From NCBI RefSeq assembly GCF_011516825.1, contig NZ_WOTA01000003.1:1-64000 (forward strand): a DNA stretch of 64,000 bases, read 5' to 3'. Source of the stretch: Acetobacter oeni. Lineage in GTDB: Bacteria > Pseudomonadota > Alphaproteobacteria > Acetobacterales > Acetobacteraceae. Position numbers and translations under genes: made by a program. Shown here piece after piece: positions 27,530-36,058 of this stretch. The notes beneath the pieces were generated by a model. The model was given only the letters and a program-made list of their open reading frames with translations. It was not told where the DNA came from and did not search any database. Position 1 is the first letter of the stretch, and every line of letters starts with the position of its first letter.

Positions 27530-28396
27530 ATGGCCGCTCGTCAGGAATGTGTAGGGATTCTTGCCGGTGGTGGCCCGTTGCCAGGACAGGTAGCGGAAGC
27601 TGCTGTTGCCGAAGGTCTTTCCGTTTTTATTATTGCATTTCAGGATTTTGCTGAGCCTGCTGTCGTTGAGCGCTGGCCGCATGCTTACGTGCGTCTGGCT
27701 GCCGCCGGGAAAATTCTCTCCGAATTACGAACGCATGGGTGCCGCGATATTGTCCTGATTGGCCCGGTCAGACGTCCGTCGCTGCGTGATCTCAGGCCGG
27801 ATGTCGAGGGTGCGCGTATTCTGACCCGGCTGGGACGAGCGTTATTTGCCGGTGATGACGGGCTGCTTGGGGCTCTTGTGCGAATTCTTGGAGAAGAAGG
27901 TTTTCGTGTTCGCGGAGCCCATGAGTTCCTGTCGCATGCTCTTGGGCGTGCTGAAGCCATGGGAGTCGTTGTGCCGGATGATATGGCACGAGCTGACATT
28001 GCCAGAGGTATGGATGTGCTTCGCGTCCTGGGGCGTCTCGATATAGGGCAGGGGTGCGTGGTACAGGCCGGAGTCGTGCTTGCTGTCGAAGCAATGGAAG
28101 GCACGGATTCCATGCTGGAGCGAGCGGGGCTGTGTCGCCAGCCCGGAGCGGGTGGTGTGCTCGTGAAACTCTGCAAGCCCGGGCAGGAACGTCGGGCGGA
28201 TATGCCGACAATCGGACCCCGCACGATCACAAATGCGGGACGGGCAGGGCTCGTCGGTATTGCCTTTGAGGCGGGTGGCACCCTTTTTACCGACCTGCCG
28301 GCATGCATTGCGGCTGCCGATCGGGCCGGTCTGTTTCTGTTCGGTGTAGAGGTAGATGGCGCTTCGCGAGAATTGGCGGAAAAACCGGCTTTATGA
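27530..28396 (+). CDS. lpxI: UDP-2,3-diacylglucosamine diphosphatase LpxI
   Basis: 288 residues from ATG 27530. LpxI (formerly DUF1009) hydrolyses UDP-2,3-diacylglucosamine to lipid X and replaces LpxH in Alphaproteobacteria. It has the N-terminal ECVGILAGGGPLPGQVAEAA, DIVLIGPVRRPSLRDLRPD, the linker EGFRVRGAHEFL, and the C-terminal VQAGVVLAVEAMEGTDSMLERAG and VLVKLCKPGQERRADMPTIG blocks. Upstream is a 21-base palindrome just after the lpxA stop. lpxB, often next in this order, is not here. Confidence 0.94.
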   Translation: MAARQECVGILAGGGPLPGQVAEAAVAEGLSVFIIAFQDFAEPAVVERWPHAYVRLAAAGKILSELRTHGCRDIVLIGPVRRPSLRDLRPDVEGARILTRLGRALFAGDDGLLGALVRILGEEGFRVRGAHEFLSHALGRAEAMGVVVPDDMARADIARGMDVLRVLGRLDIGQGCVVQAGVVLAVEAMEGTDSMLERAGLCRQPGAGGVLVKLCKPGQERRADMPTIGPRTITNAGRAGLVGIAFEAGGTLFTDLPACIAAADRAGLFLFGVEVDGASRELAEKPAL

Positions 28397-28440
28397 CACC
28401 ATATTGTGTCGGACTCGCGAACTGAACGGGAGAGGAACTG

Positions 28441-28830
28441 ATGGCCGGTTTTTTACATACGATGCTCCGGACGAAGGATCTTGGTTCCAGCATTGCGTTC
28501 TATAAACTGCTTGGGATGCGGGAGCTTCGCAGGCGCGAGGTGCCTGAAGGCAAATACACGCTGGTTTTTATTGGGTACGCCAGTAACGCTGAAGGTCAGG
28601 CTGAGATTGAGCTGACTTATAACTGGGGTGAAGATTCCGGATACGAAATCGGTACGGGTTTTGGGCATCTGGCAGTCGGTGTGCCTGACGTGACAGCCGT
28701 TGTGGAAAAAGTCCGCGGCGGAGGCGGCAAGGTGACACGGGAGCCGGGGCCGGTGAAGTTCGGAACAACGGTCATCGCGTTCGTGGAAGATCCCGATGGT
28801 TATAAAGTTGAACTGATTGAACGCGCCTGA
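28441..28830 (+). CDS. gloA: Lactoylglutathione lyase (glyoxalase I)
   Basis: 129 residues, standard length. Glyoxalase I converts the methylglyoxal-glutathione hemithioacetal to S-lactoylglutathione. Metal ligands expected from the E. coli enzyme are in place: His6, Glu57 (AEIELTYNW), His76 (FGHLAVGV) and Glu124 (YKVELIE). A GGGAGAGGAA site precedes the ATG. Its stop lies inside an inverted repeat shared with the convergent gene. Confidence 0.95.
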   Translation: MAGFLHTMLRTKDLGSSIAFYKLLGMRELRRREVPEGKYTLVFIGYASNAEGQAEIELTYNWGEDSGYEIGTGFGHLAVGVPDVTAVVEKVRGGGGKVTREPGPVKFGTTVIAFVEDPDGYKVELIERA

Positions 28831-28857
28831 AGTCAGCGTGCCGGGCTTCAGCTTTTT
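28827..28857 (+). terminator. gloA: Intrinsic terminator at the gloA stop codon
   Basis: CTGAAG (28827-28832) pairs with CTTCAG (28846-28851) and is followed by CTTTTT. The gloA stop codon TGA lies in the left arm. A competing 14-bp stem, CGCCTGAAGTCAGC (28824-28837) with GCTGACTTCAGGCG (28858-28871), overlaps it, so two mutually exclusive hairpins are possible. Confidence 0.6.
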
Positions 28858-29258
28858 GCTGACTTCAGGCGGTCTGTTGTCCGGTCCAGGGCCGCGAGAA
28901 TTTGTTCCGCCCGGATCCGGACCGTTTCGTCCTGATGTGTTGAGAGATGATCGGCGCAAAGCACGGCCGGAGAAATAATTCCCCGCAGGTCGTGTCGGAG
29001 TTTTGAGGATATCTCGACTTCTGGGTCTGCGATTGGGCTGCCGGTATCAGTGCGTCGTGACGGGTCAGTCTGAGCGGGAGACGTGGTTGCGGTGATGACA
29101 GCGACAAGTGCGGCTCCGACGACTCCGGCGGCAACAGAGGCCGCTTCCGGTAAATGAAGCAGGGCAGGTGTCAGCGTGCAGGCAAGCACAATGAGGAATG
29201 CTGTCAGGGCGGCGAGAGGGCGATGCAATATCCGGGTCCTTGTTGTCTGAAGCGACAT
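28848..29258 (-). CDS. Small membrane protein with orphan histidine-kinase phosphoacceptor segment
   Basis: About 136 residues from the ATG at 29256-29258 (the frame is open to 29330). Two hydrophobic helices (about 14-36 and 39-57) are followed by a polar linker and a C-terminal helical segment KLRHDLRGIISPAVL (residues 86-100) and AEQILAALDRTTDRLK. The RHDLRG sequence around His89 looks like the H-box of a histidine-kinase dimerisation domain, and the 45-residue stretch matches one helical hairpin. No ATPase (CA) domain follows; the gene simply ends. It could be a phosphotransfer or kinase-dimerising accessory protein, or a remnant. Function is unknown. Confidence 0.6.
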   Translation of the reverse strand: MSLQTTRTRILHRPLAALTAFLIVLACTLTPALLHLPEAASVAAGVVGAALVAVITATTSPAQTDPSRRTDTGSPIADPEVEISSKLRHDLRGIISPAVLCADHLSTHQDETVRIRAEQILAALDRTTDRLKSAKS

Positions 29259-29396
29259 CGGAGCGTGCAAAAGCAGACCGCAGCGTTGACGCGGGAGGGA
29301 CAGATGACTATAAGCCCGCTCTCTAAGCAAGGTGTCGGGTCGTGCCCTGTGCCTCTGTTGCTATATTAATCTGAGTTAAAATCGAGGAGTGCCGCC

Positions 29397-29531
29397 GTGA
29401 AGCGCACGTATCAACCTTCCAAGCTGGTTCGTAAGCACCGTCACGGTTTTCGTGCGCGTATGGCGACCGTTGGCGGGCGTAAAGTCATTGCTAACCGCCG
29501 TTCCAAGGGGCGTAAGCGTCTTTCAGCCTGA
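29397..29531 (+). CDS. rpmH: 50S ribosomal protein L34
   Basis: 44 codons from GTG 29397 behind CGAGGAG: translation gives [20 protein letters not shown] and continues to KGRKRLSA, the whole L34 sequence. It opens the rpmH-rnpA-yidD-yidC cluster and is divergent from the orphan phosphoacceptor gene. A TATATT at 29362-29367 could be the -10 element. Confidence 0.95.
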   Translation: MKRTYQPSKLVRKHRHGFRARMATVGGRKVIANRRSKGRKRLSA

Positions 29532-29569
29532 TCTGTCCGGATAATTCGGGTTGAGGAAAAGGGACGGTT

Positions 29570-29914
29570 ATGTTTCCGCACTCGGCCCGACTGAAAAAAC
29601 GGTCACAGTTCCTGGCTGTTGCCGCGCGTGCCCGTAAGGCACCAGCCCCCGGTCTGGTTTTGCAGGCTCTTCGTCGTGACGATGATGAACCTGCCCGGAT
29701 TGGATTTACTGTCACAAAAAAAGTAGGCAATTCGGTTGCGCGAAACCGTGCAAGGCGCCGTCTTCGCGAGGCGTTGCGGGTGGTTGAGCGGGACATGGGT
29801 CTTGAAGGCTTTGATCTGGTCCTGATCGGCCGCAGCGGCACCGGGCAGCGGTGTTTTGCCGAACTGGTCGGGGATCTGAGGCGGGTCCTGCATAAGACCG
29901 GGGTCGTGCCATGA
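29570..29914 (+). CDS. rnpA: Ribonuclease P protein component
   Basis: 114 residues. The basic protein cofactor of RNase P, needed for tRNA 5' maturation. Conserved start RLKKRSQFLAV, the beta strand ARIGFTVTKKVGNSVARNRARRRLREALR containing the RNR motif, and LVLIGRSGTG are present. It overlaps the yidD start by four bases. Confidence 0.94.
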   Translation: MFPHSARLKKRSQFLAVAARARKAPAPGLVLQALRRDDDEPARIGFTVTKKVGNSVARNRARRRLREALRVVERDMGLEGFDLVLIGRSGTGQRCFAELVGDLRRVLHKTGVVP

Positions 29915-30210
29915 AGCAGGTGGCGCATCGGAATAGTATTCCGGCTCGTATGCTCATTGCCGGAATGTATCTGTGGCGTGTTGTGCTCAGTCCGGTGATG
30001 GGGCCGAACTGCCGTTTCCACCCGACCTGTAGCTGTTATGGCATTGAGGCTGTGCGGCAACGTGGCGCTCTTCATGGCGGAGTGCTTACGGCAAAGCGCA
30101 TTCTTCGCTGTAATCCATGGTCTGCGGGTGGGTATGATCCGGTGCCTTCAGATGAGAGAATGACGAAAAGTCATTGCTCCGATAAAGGAACGGCTGGAAA
30201 TCGGGCGTAA
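29911..30210 (+). CDS. yidD: Membrane protein insertion efficiency factor YidD
   Basis: 99 residues. The YidD core PVMGPNCRFHPTCSCYGIEAVRQRG, with its conserved cysteines, and the block RILRCNPWSAGGYDPVP are diagnostic. YidD is a small membrane-associated protein that assists YidC-dependent insertion. It overlaps rnpA by four bases and precedes yidC by 88 bases. Confidence 0.93.
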   Translation: MKQVAHRNSIPARMLIAGMYLWRVVLSPVMGPNCRFHPTCSCYGIEAVRQRGALHGGVLTAKRILRCNPWSAGGYDPVPSDERMTKSHCSDKGTAGNRA

Positions 30211-30298
30211 CTTCGCTATGAGAGACCCCGATTGATAATGGGCCGCAGCATATTGCCGTCGCGGTGTTACCTTTTATGAGAGAGGCCAGCCGGTCGGT

Positions 30299-32062
30299 AT
30301 GGATATCAAACGCGTCATATTAGCGACCATTCTGTCGGCGCTGGTGCTGCTGGGGTTCGATTACTTCATGCCGGAGAACAAAACTCCGGCGGCCATCCAG
30401 GGAAAGCCTGGTGCGCAGCAGACTGTATCATCAGTGACACCGCCGCAGGCTGCTTTGTCTCCTCTGGCTGGCTCATCGGCAGAGAGTGACGATAGCAGCA
30501 GTCCGTCCCGGCTACCGATTGATGCTGTGGACGTAAGCGGATCCGTCAATTTGCGCGGTGCCCGGCTTGATGACCTTGTGCTGCGTGATTATCACGAGAC
30601 AGTAAAGCAGGACAGTCCGCTTGTACGTGTGCTTGAGGAACGTGGCGGAAAAGAGCCGAATTACATTGAGTTCGGGTGGTCCGGATCGCCGGGACAGAAC
30701 ATCAGGCTGCCTGATGCTCATTCGTTGTGGAAGACTTCTGCTCCTAAGCTGACGTCCGGAACACCTGTTACACTGGACTGGGACAATGGTGCGGGCCTGA
30801 CCTTTGAGCTGGAACTGTCGGTTGACCGCGATTACATGTTCGCGGTGACGCAGCGGGTTCGTAATGCGACAGGCCGCGAAGTTTCGCTGGTTCCGTACTC
30901 GCGTGTTGTCCGGGGTTATACCCCGGTAGAGACGGGTGGCATGCTGGTGCATGAAGGTCCGATCTCAGTGATCGGTGGCCGGCTTGCCGAGGAGTCTTAT
31001 AAATCTCTTCGTGAGGGTTCCACTGCGCCGAACTATGTGTCCTGGACGAAATCGGCCAGAGGTGGCTGGGCCGGGATCACGGATAAATACTGGCTGGCGG
31101 CGGTTATCCCTGATCAGGCTGCGGATGTAACGGGAACATACGGGTTCGATACGCCGGATGGTGCCTATCAGGTTGGTTTTGCTCGTGAAAAGCCCCTGCT
31201 GATTGCGCCGGATGGCACGGGCGAGACGGTGGATCATGTCTTTGCCGGCGCGAAAGAAGTTCGCCTTCTTGAGCGTTATCAGCATGAGCTGAATATTCCT
31301 GATTTCTGGAAAGCCGTGGATTTCGGCTGGTTCGCTTTCCTGACACGTCCGGTTTTCTTTGTGCTGGACTGGCTTTACCAGCAACTCGGAAGCTTTGCTC
31401 TTGCTCTGCTGGCCTTTACTCTGATTGTGAAGGCGCTGTTTTTTCCTCTTGCATCGAAAGGTTTCCGGGCAGCCGCGGCTATGCGTGAGGTCGCTCCCAA
31501 GATTCAGGCCATTCGCGAACGCTATAAAGACAATCCGGTTGAGATGAACCAGAAGGTCATGGCGCTATATCGCGAGGAGGGTGTGAGCCCGGCGAGCGGC
31601 TGTCTGCCTCTCCTGATCCAGGCCCCGGTTTTCTGGTGTCTCTACAAGGATCTGTATGTCACGATTGAGATGCGTCATGCGCCGTTCGTAGGCTGGATTC
31701 ATGATTTGTCTGCGCCTGATCCGACAAATATTCTTAATCTGTTCGGGCTGATTCCGTTTGACCCGACTCATATTTCGACAGTGCTCTGGCTCGGGGCGTG
31801 GCCTATTATTTACGGGCTGACCATATGGCTGATGCAGAGAAGCAATCCTGCTGCGACCGATCCGGTGCAGAAGCAGGTCTTCATGATGATGCCGGTGATT
31901 TTCACGATGTTTATGGCGCGGCAGCCAGTGGGGCTGGTGATTTATTATTGCTGGAACAACCTGCTCACGATCGGCCAGCAGGCACTGATCAAACGTGCGC
32001 ATGCCAATGGAAAGAAGAAACCGAAGACGACGATTCTGCCGCCTCTCAAGGGGAAAGGCTGA
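30299..32062 (+). CDS. yidC: Membrane protein insertase YidC
   Basis: 587 residues. An N-terminal transmembrane anchor (VILATILSALVLLGFDYFM) leads to the large periplasmic beta domain (about 60-330), then the five-helix insertase core starting at about 350 (FFVLDWLYQQLGSFALALLAFTLIVKALFFPLA). The core Arg is present in ASKGFRAAAAMREVAPKIQAI, and GCLPLLIQAPVFWCLY follows. The C-terminal tail is basic. YidC inserts and folds inner-membrane proteins such as the quinol oxidase subunits encoded further on. Confidence 0.96.
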   Translation: MDIKRVILATILSALVLLGFDYFMPENKTPAAIQGKPGAQQTVSSVTPPQAALSPLAGSSAESDDSSSPSRLPIDAVDVSGSVNLRGARLDDLVLRDYHETVKQDSPLVRVLEERGGKEPNYIEFGWSGSPGQNIRLPDAHSLWKTSAPKLTSGTPVTLDWDNGAGLTFELELSVDRDYMFAVTQRVRNATGREVSLVPYSRVVRGYTPVETGGMLVHEGPISVIGGRLAEESYKSLREGSTAPNYVSWTKSARGGWAGITDKYWLAAVIPDQAADVTGTYGFDTPDGAYQVGFAREKPLLIAPDGTGETVDHVFAGAKEVRLLERYQHELNIPDFWKAVDFGWFAFLTRPVFFVLDWLYQQLGSFALALLAFTLIVKALFFPLASKGFRAAAAMREVAPKIQAIRERYKDNPVEMNQKVMALYREEGVSPASGCLPLLIQAPVFWCLYKDLYVTIEMRHAPFVGWIHDLSAPDPTNILNLFGLIPFDPTHISTVLWLGAWPIIYGLTIWLMQRSNPAATDPVQKQVFMMMPVIFTMFMARQPVGLVIYYCWNNLLTIGQQALIKRAHANGKKKPKTTILPPLKGKG

Positions 32063-32067
32063 TTCGG

Positions 32068-32754
32068 ATGGTCGGAGGCGAAGGTGAAAATAACCGGGGG
32101 TCGAAGAGTTTCGAGAGTTCGCTCGAATTATCACCGGAGCAGATCGAAGCCGGAAGATTGCTGTTTGCGGGGCCATGTGATTTTTTCCATGGCGCGCAGC
32201 AGCTTGAGCAACTCCCTGACCCCGGTGAGCCGGAAGTTGCATTCGCCGGACGATCAAATGTCGGGAAATCAAGTCTTATCAATGCAGTGACGGGACGTCG
32301 GAGCCTGGCAAGAGCCTCCTCTGAGCCGGGGCGAACGAAGCAGCTTAACTTTTTCAACCTGGCAAACAAACTGGTTCTCGTGGACATGCCTGGATACGGT
32401 TTTGCGAAAGCGGCCAGGGCAGTCAAGGAAGACTGGCAGGAAATGATGTTTTCCTATCTGCGTGGCCGGCCGAATCTGAGGCGGGTTATTCTGTTGCTTG
32501 ATTCCCGGATCGAGACAAAGGCTTCGGATCGCGAAGTCATGGAGTTGTTCGATCTGGCGGCCATTAACTTCCAGGTTGTGCTGACGAAATGCGACAGTGT
32601 GAAGCCGCGAGCTGAAAAGGCGCGGTATCAAAATGTCATGGAAGAGGTTGGTCGGCATCCTGCTGCGCATCCTGTCGTGATTCCGACGAGCAGTGAGACA
32701 GGACGTGGTATTCCAGAACTGCGGGCAGAACTGGCTGGATTTGCGCAGCCATAA
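32068..32754 (+). CDS. engB: Ribosome biogenesis GTPase YihA/YsxC (EngB)
   Basis: 228 residues from ATG 32068, 5 bases after yidC; the frame is open back into yidC but the family protein starts here. P-loop GRSNVGKSS, GRTKQLNFF (switch I), DMPGYGFAKA (G3), TKCD (G4) and TSSETGRG (G5) are complete. EngB acts in late 50S subunit assembly. Confidence 0.95.
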   Translation: MVGGEGENNRGSKSFESSLELSPEQIEAGRLLFAGPCDFFHGAQQLEQLPDPGEPEVAFAGRSNVGKSSLINAVTGRRSLARASSEPGRTKQLNFFNLANKLVLVDMPGYGFAKAARAVKEDWQEMMFSYLRGRPNLRRVILLLDSRIETKASDREVMELFDLAAINFQVVLTKCDSVKPRAEKARYQNVMEEVGRHPAAHPVVIPTSSETGRGIPELRAELAGFAQP

Positions 32755-32826
32755 GCGCCGTTCAATGCTACATGCGAAATGAACCGGGTTAATAACCGGG
32801 CGGCTTTCCTGAACAGGCGAGGTGAT

Positions 32827-33747
32827 ATGACGGACGACGGGCTTCTTCCGGTGGCTGATCCGATGCAGCAGGCTGCGACTCTTGCCGATGCATTACCCTA
32901 TTTGCGTCGCTACGCAGGCGATACAATCGTCGTCAAATATGGCGGCCACGCGATGGGGAATGCTGAACTGGCAAAAGGGTTTGGCAGTGATATAGGCCTG
33001 CTGAAACTTGTCGGGATCAATCCGATCGTCGTTCATGGTGGCGGTCCGCAGATCAACAAAATGCTCGAGCGGCTTCAGGTGCGCTCGCATTTTGTGGACG
33101 GGCTGCGGGTAACGGATGAATCCGCCATCGATATTATTGAAATGGTTCTGTGTGGCTCAGTGAATAAGCAGGTTGCTGGCCTGATCAATCGTGCCGGAGC
33201 GCTGGCTGTTGGTATCTCCGGGAAGGATGGCGGACTGATCAAAGCGCGCAAGCTTGTGCGCAAAGTCAAAGATCCGGCAAGCGGAACTGAGCAGATACTC
33301 GATCTTGGATTTGTGGGAGAGCCTGACCGGGTCGATCCTCAGGTGCTCTACGCACTGTCCGGCTCCGGACTGATCCCTGTCATTGCTCCGATTGCCGCCG
33401 GTTATGCCGGCGAAACATATAACGTCAACGCTGACACGATTGCCGGCGCCGTGGCGGGGGCGGTGCACGCGACGCGCCTGCTGATGCTGACAGATGTTCC
33501 GGGCGTGCTTGACAGGAATGGCAAACTGATTCCGGAATTGACGGCCGCTGAAGCCCGCAAGGGGATTGAATCCGGGATGATTTCAGAGGGCATGATTCCC
33601 AAGGTTGAAACCTGTCTGAAAGCGGTTCGTGAGGGCGCTAAGGCCGCAGTTATTGTCGATGGACGCGTGCCTCATGCCTGCCTGCTGGAGCTGTTTACGG
33701 AAGCGGGATCCGGCACCATGATCCGGCGTGACGGAAGCATTGACTGA
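32827..33747 (+). CDS. argB: Acetylglutamate kinase
   Basis: 306 residues from ATG 32827 behind AGGCGAGGTGA; an upstream in-frame ATG at 32779 is less likely. ArgB phosphorylates N-acetylglutamate in arginine synthesis. Blocks include TIVVKYGGHAMG, VVHGGGPQINKML, the substrate-binding RVTDESAIDIIEMVLCGSVNK and LLMLTDVPGVLD. The N-terminal extension is the kind seen in arginine-sensitive, hexameric enzymes. It closes the engB-argB end of this conserved cluster. Confidence 0.95.
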   Translation: MTDDGLLPVADPMQQAATLADALPYLRRYAGDTIVVKYGGHAMGNAELAKGFGSDIGLLKLVGINPIVVHGGGPQINKMLERLQVRSHFVDGLRVTDESAIDIIEMVLCGSVNKQVAGLINRAGALAVGISGKDGGLIKARKLVRKVKDPASGTEQILDLGFVGEPDRVDPQVLYALSGSGLIPVIAPIAAGYAGETYNVNADTIAGAVAGAVHATRLLMLTDVPGVLDRNGKLIPELTAAEARKGIESGMISEGMIPKVETCLKAVREGAKAAVIVDGRVPHACLLELFTEAGSGTMIRRDGSID

Positions 33748-33919
33748 GACCAGGTGACGACGCTTCTGACTACTGAAGCGGCGTTTCCGGAAACAGTGTA
33801 CTGATCAGACGCATCGGGTTGGTCCTGTTCGGTAACAGATACCTGACAGGATAGCCGGAGCAGTGCGCATTGACCGCATTACGGAAAGTCCGGGTCATCG
33901 CAGGGCGATCATTTGCCAC

Positions 33920-34197
33920 TTCTGATCATACGAAGCAAACAGAAGTATCCCGCAAAAAATCTCGTTTCATCCGGAGCTTCCTGATCTCGGTTTTACTTGC
34001 CGAAGGCTCCGGGCTGCTGGCAATTCCCCGAAAAGATAAAGGTCATGCCCGCGATCGCTTGGCGCTTCCACCGGGTAAATCTGATGCATGTCGTGTTTCG
34101 ACACCAGTGTCGGCTCGTCATGGGTCGCCTCCAGCACAATTCGGGACTTGAACTCGATCGAACATCGTTTCCGCGTAACCTTGCCCATAAAACCCAT
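33920..34197 (-). pseudogene. Decayed IS3-family transposase OrfA, frameshifted
   Basis: Reading leftwards from 34197, the frame gives MGKVTRKRCSIEFKSRIVLE and then TLVSKHDMHQ, the start of an IS3-type OrfA. The match then shifts frame: WKRQAIAGMTFIFSGN is read in a second frame and EIRKLRMKRDFLRDTS in a third, in the order expected of OrfA. At least two frameshifts and stop codons are therefore present, and OrfB is absent. On the 5' side, 34208-34258 (TAGAAGCGGTCCCCTATTTT read on the - strand, then GGACAGGACGG) resembles the left end of such elements. Confidence 0.7.
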
Positions 34198-34490
34198 CCT
34201 CTCTAGGTCGGGGCGTAGTTTACCGTCCTGTCCAAAAAATAGGGGACCGCTTCTAAGATTTTGTATGGAAGAGAGAATGGTAATATTCTGCAGAAATGGA
34301 ATATTTTTTACTACTTAGTAAAATGGTCTGAACCAGGTAAACTCAGAGATTGAGCAGGTTTTATTCTGTAATTTTACTCCGATAAATCCTGTATTTTACA
34401 GGTGTGCACCTGCTCCTGCTTTGCTTCAGGAATTTGTGCCGATCTGCGGTGAGTAAAAGCCAGCCACATTCTCATAATGGATTTTCAGAT

Positions 34491-34525
34491 AAAAAAAGCG
34501 CCATGGAATATTTTCCATGGCGCTT
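34491..34525 (-). terminator. Strong terminator of the adhAB operon
   Basis: AAGCGCCATGGAA (34496-34508) and TTCCATGGCGCTT (34513-34525) form a perfect 13-bp stem with a 4-base loop. On the - strand a run of seven T follows, so this is a classic rho-independent terminator 47 bases after the adhB stop. Confidence 0.92.
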
Positions 34526-34571
34526 AATGTCGCCCTTTCCCGTGAGAGGAAAGGGCGCGAGAGAAATAATA

Positions 34572-36002
34572 TTACTGGGCTGCGTCGACGCCCGTATGTG
34601 TGGCAGGAGCAAATGTCCAGCCGGCACCATAAGGCTGTGGCACAGAGAAGCCCCAGGTGGAATCTGTGCTTCCACCCCAGTTCCAGGCCTGGGCAATCGG
34701 CGCACCGGAAGTACGAAGCTTCTCAATGTCGCTGGCTGAGACATTAGAAGAGGCTTTGTTACCCCAGGAAGACCGGATGAAGTTCACTACGTCAGCCATC
34801 TGCTGATCGGTCACGCCAGGGACATGTTGATAGGCTGGCATCGCGACAGTGGACGGCGCCCAGTTTGTAAGAGGCAGGACACCACCGGTCACGACAATAT
34901 GCGCAACTGACGTCGGATCATCCGAAACAACAACAGGATTGCCGGCGAGCGGCGGGAACATACGGGCTACCCCGCCTCCGTCGTTACGATGGCAGATAGC
35001 GCACTGCTGGACATAAACATCTGCACCGGCTTTCCCCGCGGTATTGCCTGAATCAAGCATTTTTGCGGTGGAAGCGTCGTAAGTATAGTCACCTTTTGCT
35101 GCCGGAACCGACGGCAGGCTCTTCAGATACTTCGCCATGGCGCGAAGATCGTCATCGGTAAAGTACTGCGTGCTCCACGCCACGACATCACCCATCCCAC
35201 CAAATACGGCGGAATGATCTGTACGGCCTGACTTCAGGAACTGGACGAGATCGTCTTCCGACCAGCGACCGATACCGAGGACAGGGTCGTTGCGCAGACT
35301 CGGCGCGATCCAGTTGTCAATCGGAGCTCCTCCCGCGAGGAAGTCCGGTCCGCCAGAGCCGTCGTAAGCTTTTTCCTGCATCGTGAGACCACGAGGAGTA
35401 TGACACGCGCCGCAATGGCCTGGTCCGGTGACGATATATTCGCCGCGGGCAACGATCGGATCGGTACCGGGCGCAGGCGTGAAGCCCTTAGGAGCCGGAG
35501 CGAACATTTTCGCCCAGAACCCGAGAGGCCAGCGCATTGACAGGGGCCAGCTGATGTCTGTTGGCTTGTTGACCTGCGCGACCGGCGTCACTCCATGCAT
35601 AAAGTAAGCATACAGTGCCTTGATGTCGTCATCCGTCATACGGGCGAAAGACGGGTAAGGCATGGCCGGATACAGAGGCGATCCGTCCTTGCGCACGCCC
35701 TTACGGACCGCGTCGTCAAAATCTTTCAGCGTGTATGTGCCGATACCGTGTGTGGGGTCCGGCGTAATGTTGGTGGAATAGATCCTGCCGATTGGCGTCT
35801 TGATCTCAAGACCACCGGCATAAACCTTTCCGTGCAATCCGGTGTGGCACGCCACACAATCGCCAAGGCGCGCAATATATGCGCCCTTAGCAATCAGATC
35901 GCTGTCTGCGTCCTGCGCCAGACCCGGGGTCGCACTGAGTGACGTCCCTGCAAGAAGTCCGACTACAGCTGCGCCAATCGCAGCTTTAAGTCCCTTGATC
36001 AT
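34572..36002 (-). CDS. adhB: PQQ-dependent alcohol dehydrogenase, cytochrome c subunit
   Basis: 476 residues from the ATG at 36000-36002 (the frame is open to 36053). A signal peptide (KAAIGAAVVGLLAGTSLSATPGLAQ) precedes a mature protein with three CxxCH haem c sites: CVACH (49-53), CGACH (about 198) and CAICH (about 335). This is subunit II of the membrane-bound alcohol dehydrogenase of acetic acid bacteria, which takes electrons from AdhA and reduces ubiquinone at the periplasmic face. The Trp-rich C-terminus is typical. It follows adhA after 56 bases in one operon. The small third subunit is not encoded here. Confidence 0.95.
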   Translation of the reverse strand: MIKGLKAAIGAAVVGLLAGTSLSATPGLAQDADSDLIAKGAYIARLGDCVACHTGLHGKVYAGGLEIKTPIGRIYSTNITPDPTHGIGTYTLKDFDDAVRKGVRKDGSPLYPAMPYPSFARMTDDDIKALYAYFMHGVTPVAQVNKPTDISWPLSMRWPLGFWAKMFAPAPKGFTPAPGTDPIVARGEYIVTGPGHCGACHTPRGLTMQEKAYDGSGGPDFLAGGAPIDNWIAPSLRNDPVLGIGRWSEDDLVQFLKSGRTDHSAVFGGMGDVVAWSTQYFTDDDLRAMAKYLKSLPSVPAAKGDYTYDASTAKMLDSGNTAGKAGADVYVQQCAICHRNDGGGVARMFPPLAGNPVVVSDDPTSVAHIVVTGGVLPLTNWAPSTVAMPAYQHVPGVTDQQMADVVNFIRSSWGNKASSNVSASDIEKLRTSGAPIAQAWNWGGSTDSTWGFSVPQPYGAGWTFAPATHTGVDAAQ

Positions 36003-36058
36003 TGTTTCACCACCGCGTCGCTTTTGTTCAAATGACGTTATCACCTGGGACAAGCCGC

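Larger units (their letters stand above)
33748..34571. other. 824-base region between argB and adhB: decayed IS plus AT-rich DNA
   Basis: The first 170 bases hold nothing recognisable. About 33,920-34,258 is a decayed IS3-type element (see next entry). 34,250-34,490 is distinctly AT-rich compared with its surroundings and contains no gene I recognise. The adhAB terminator lies at 34,491-34,525. Short open frames here match nothing. Confidence 0.6.
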
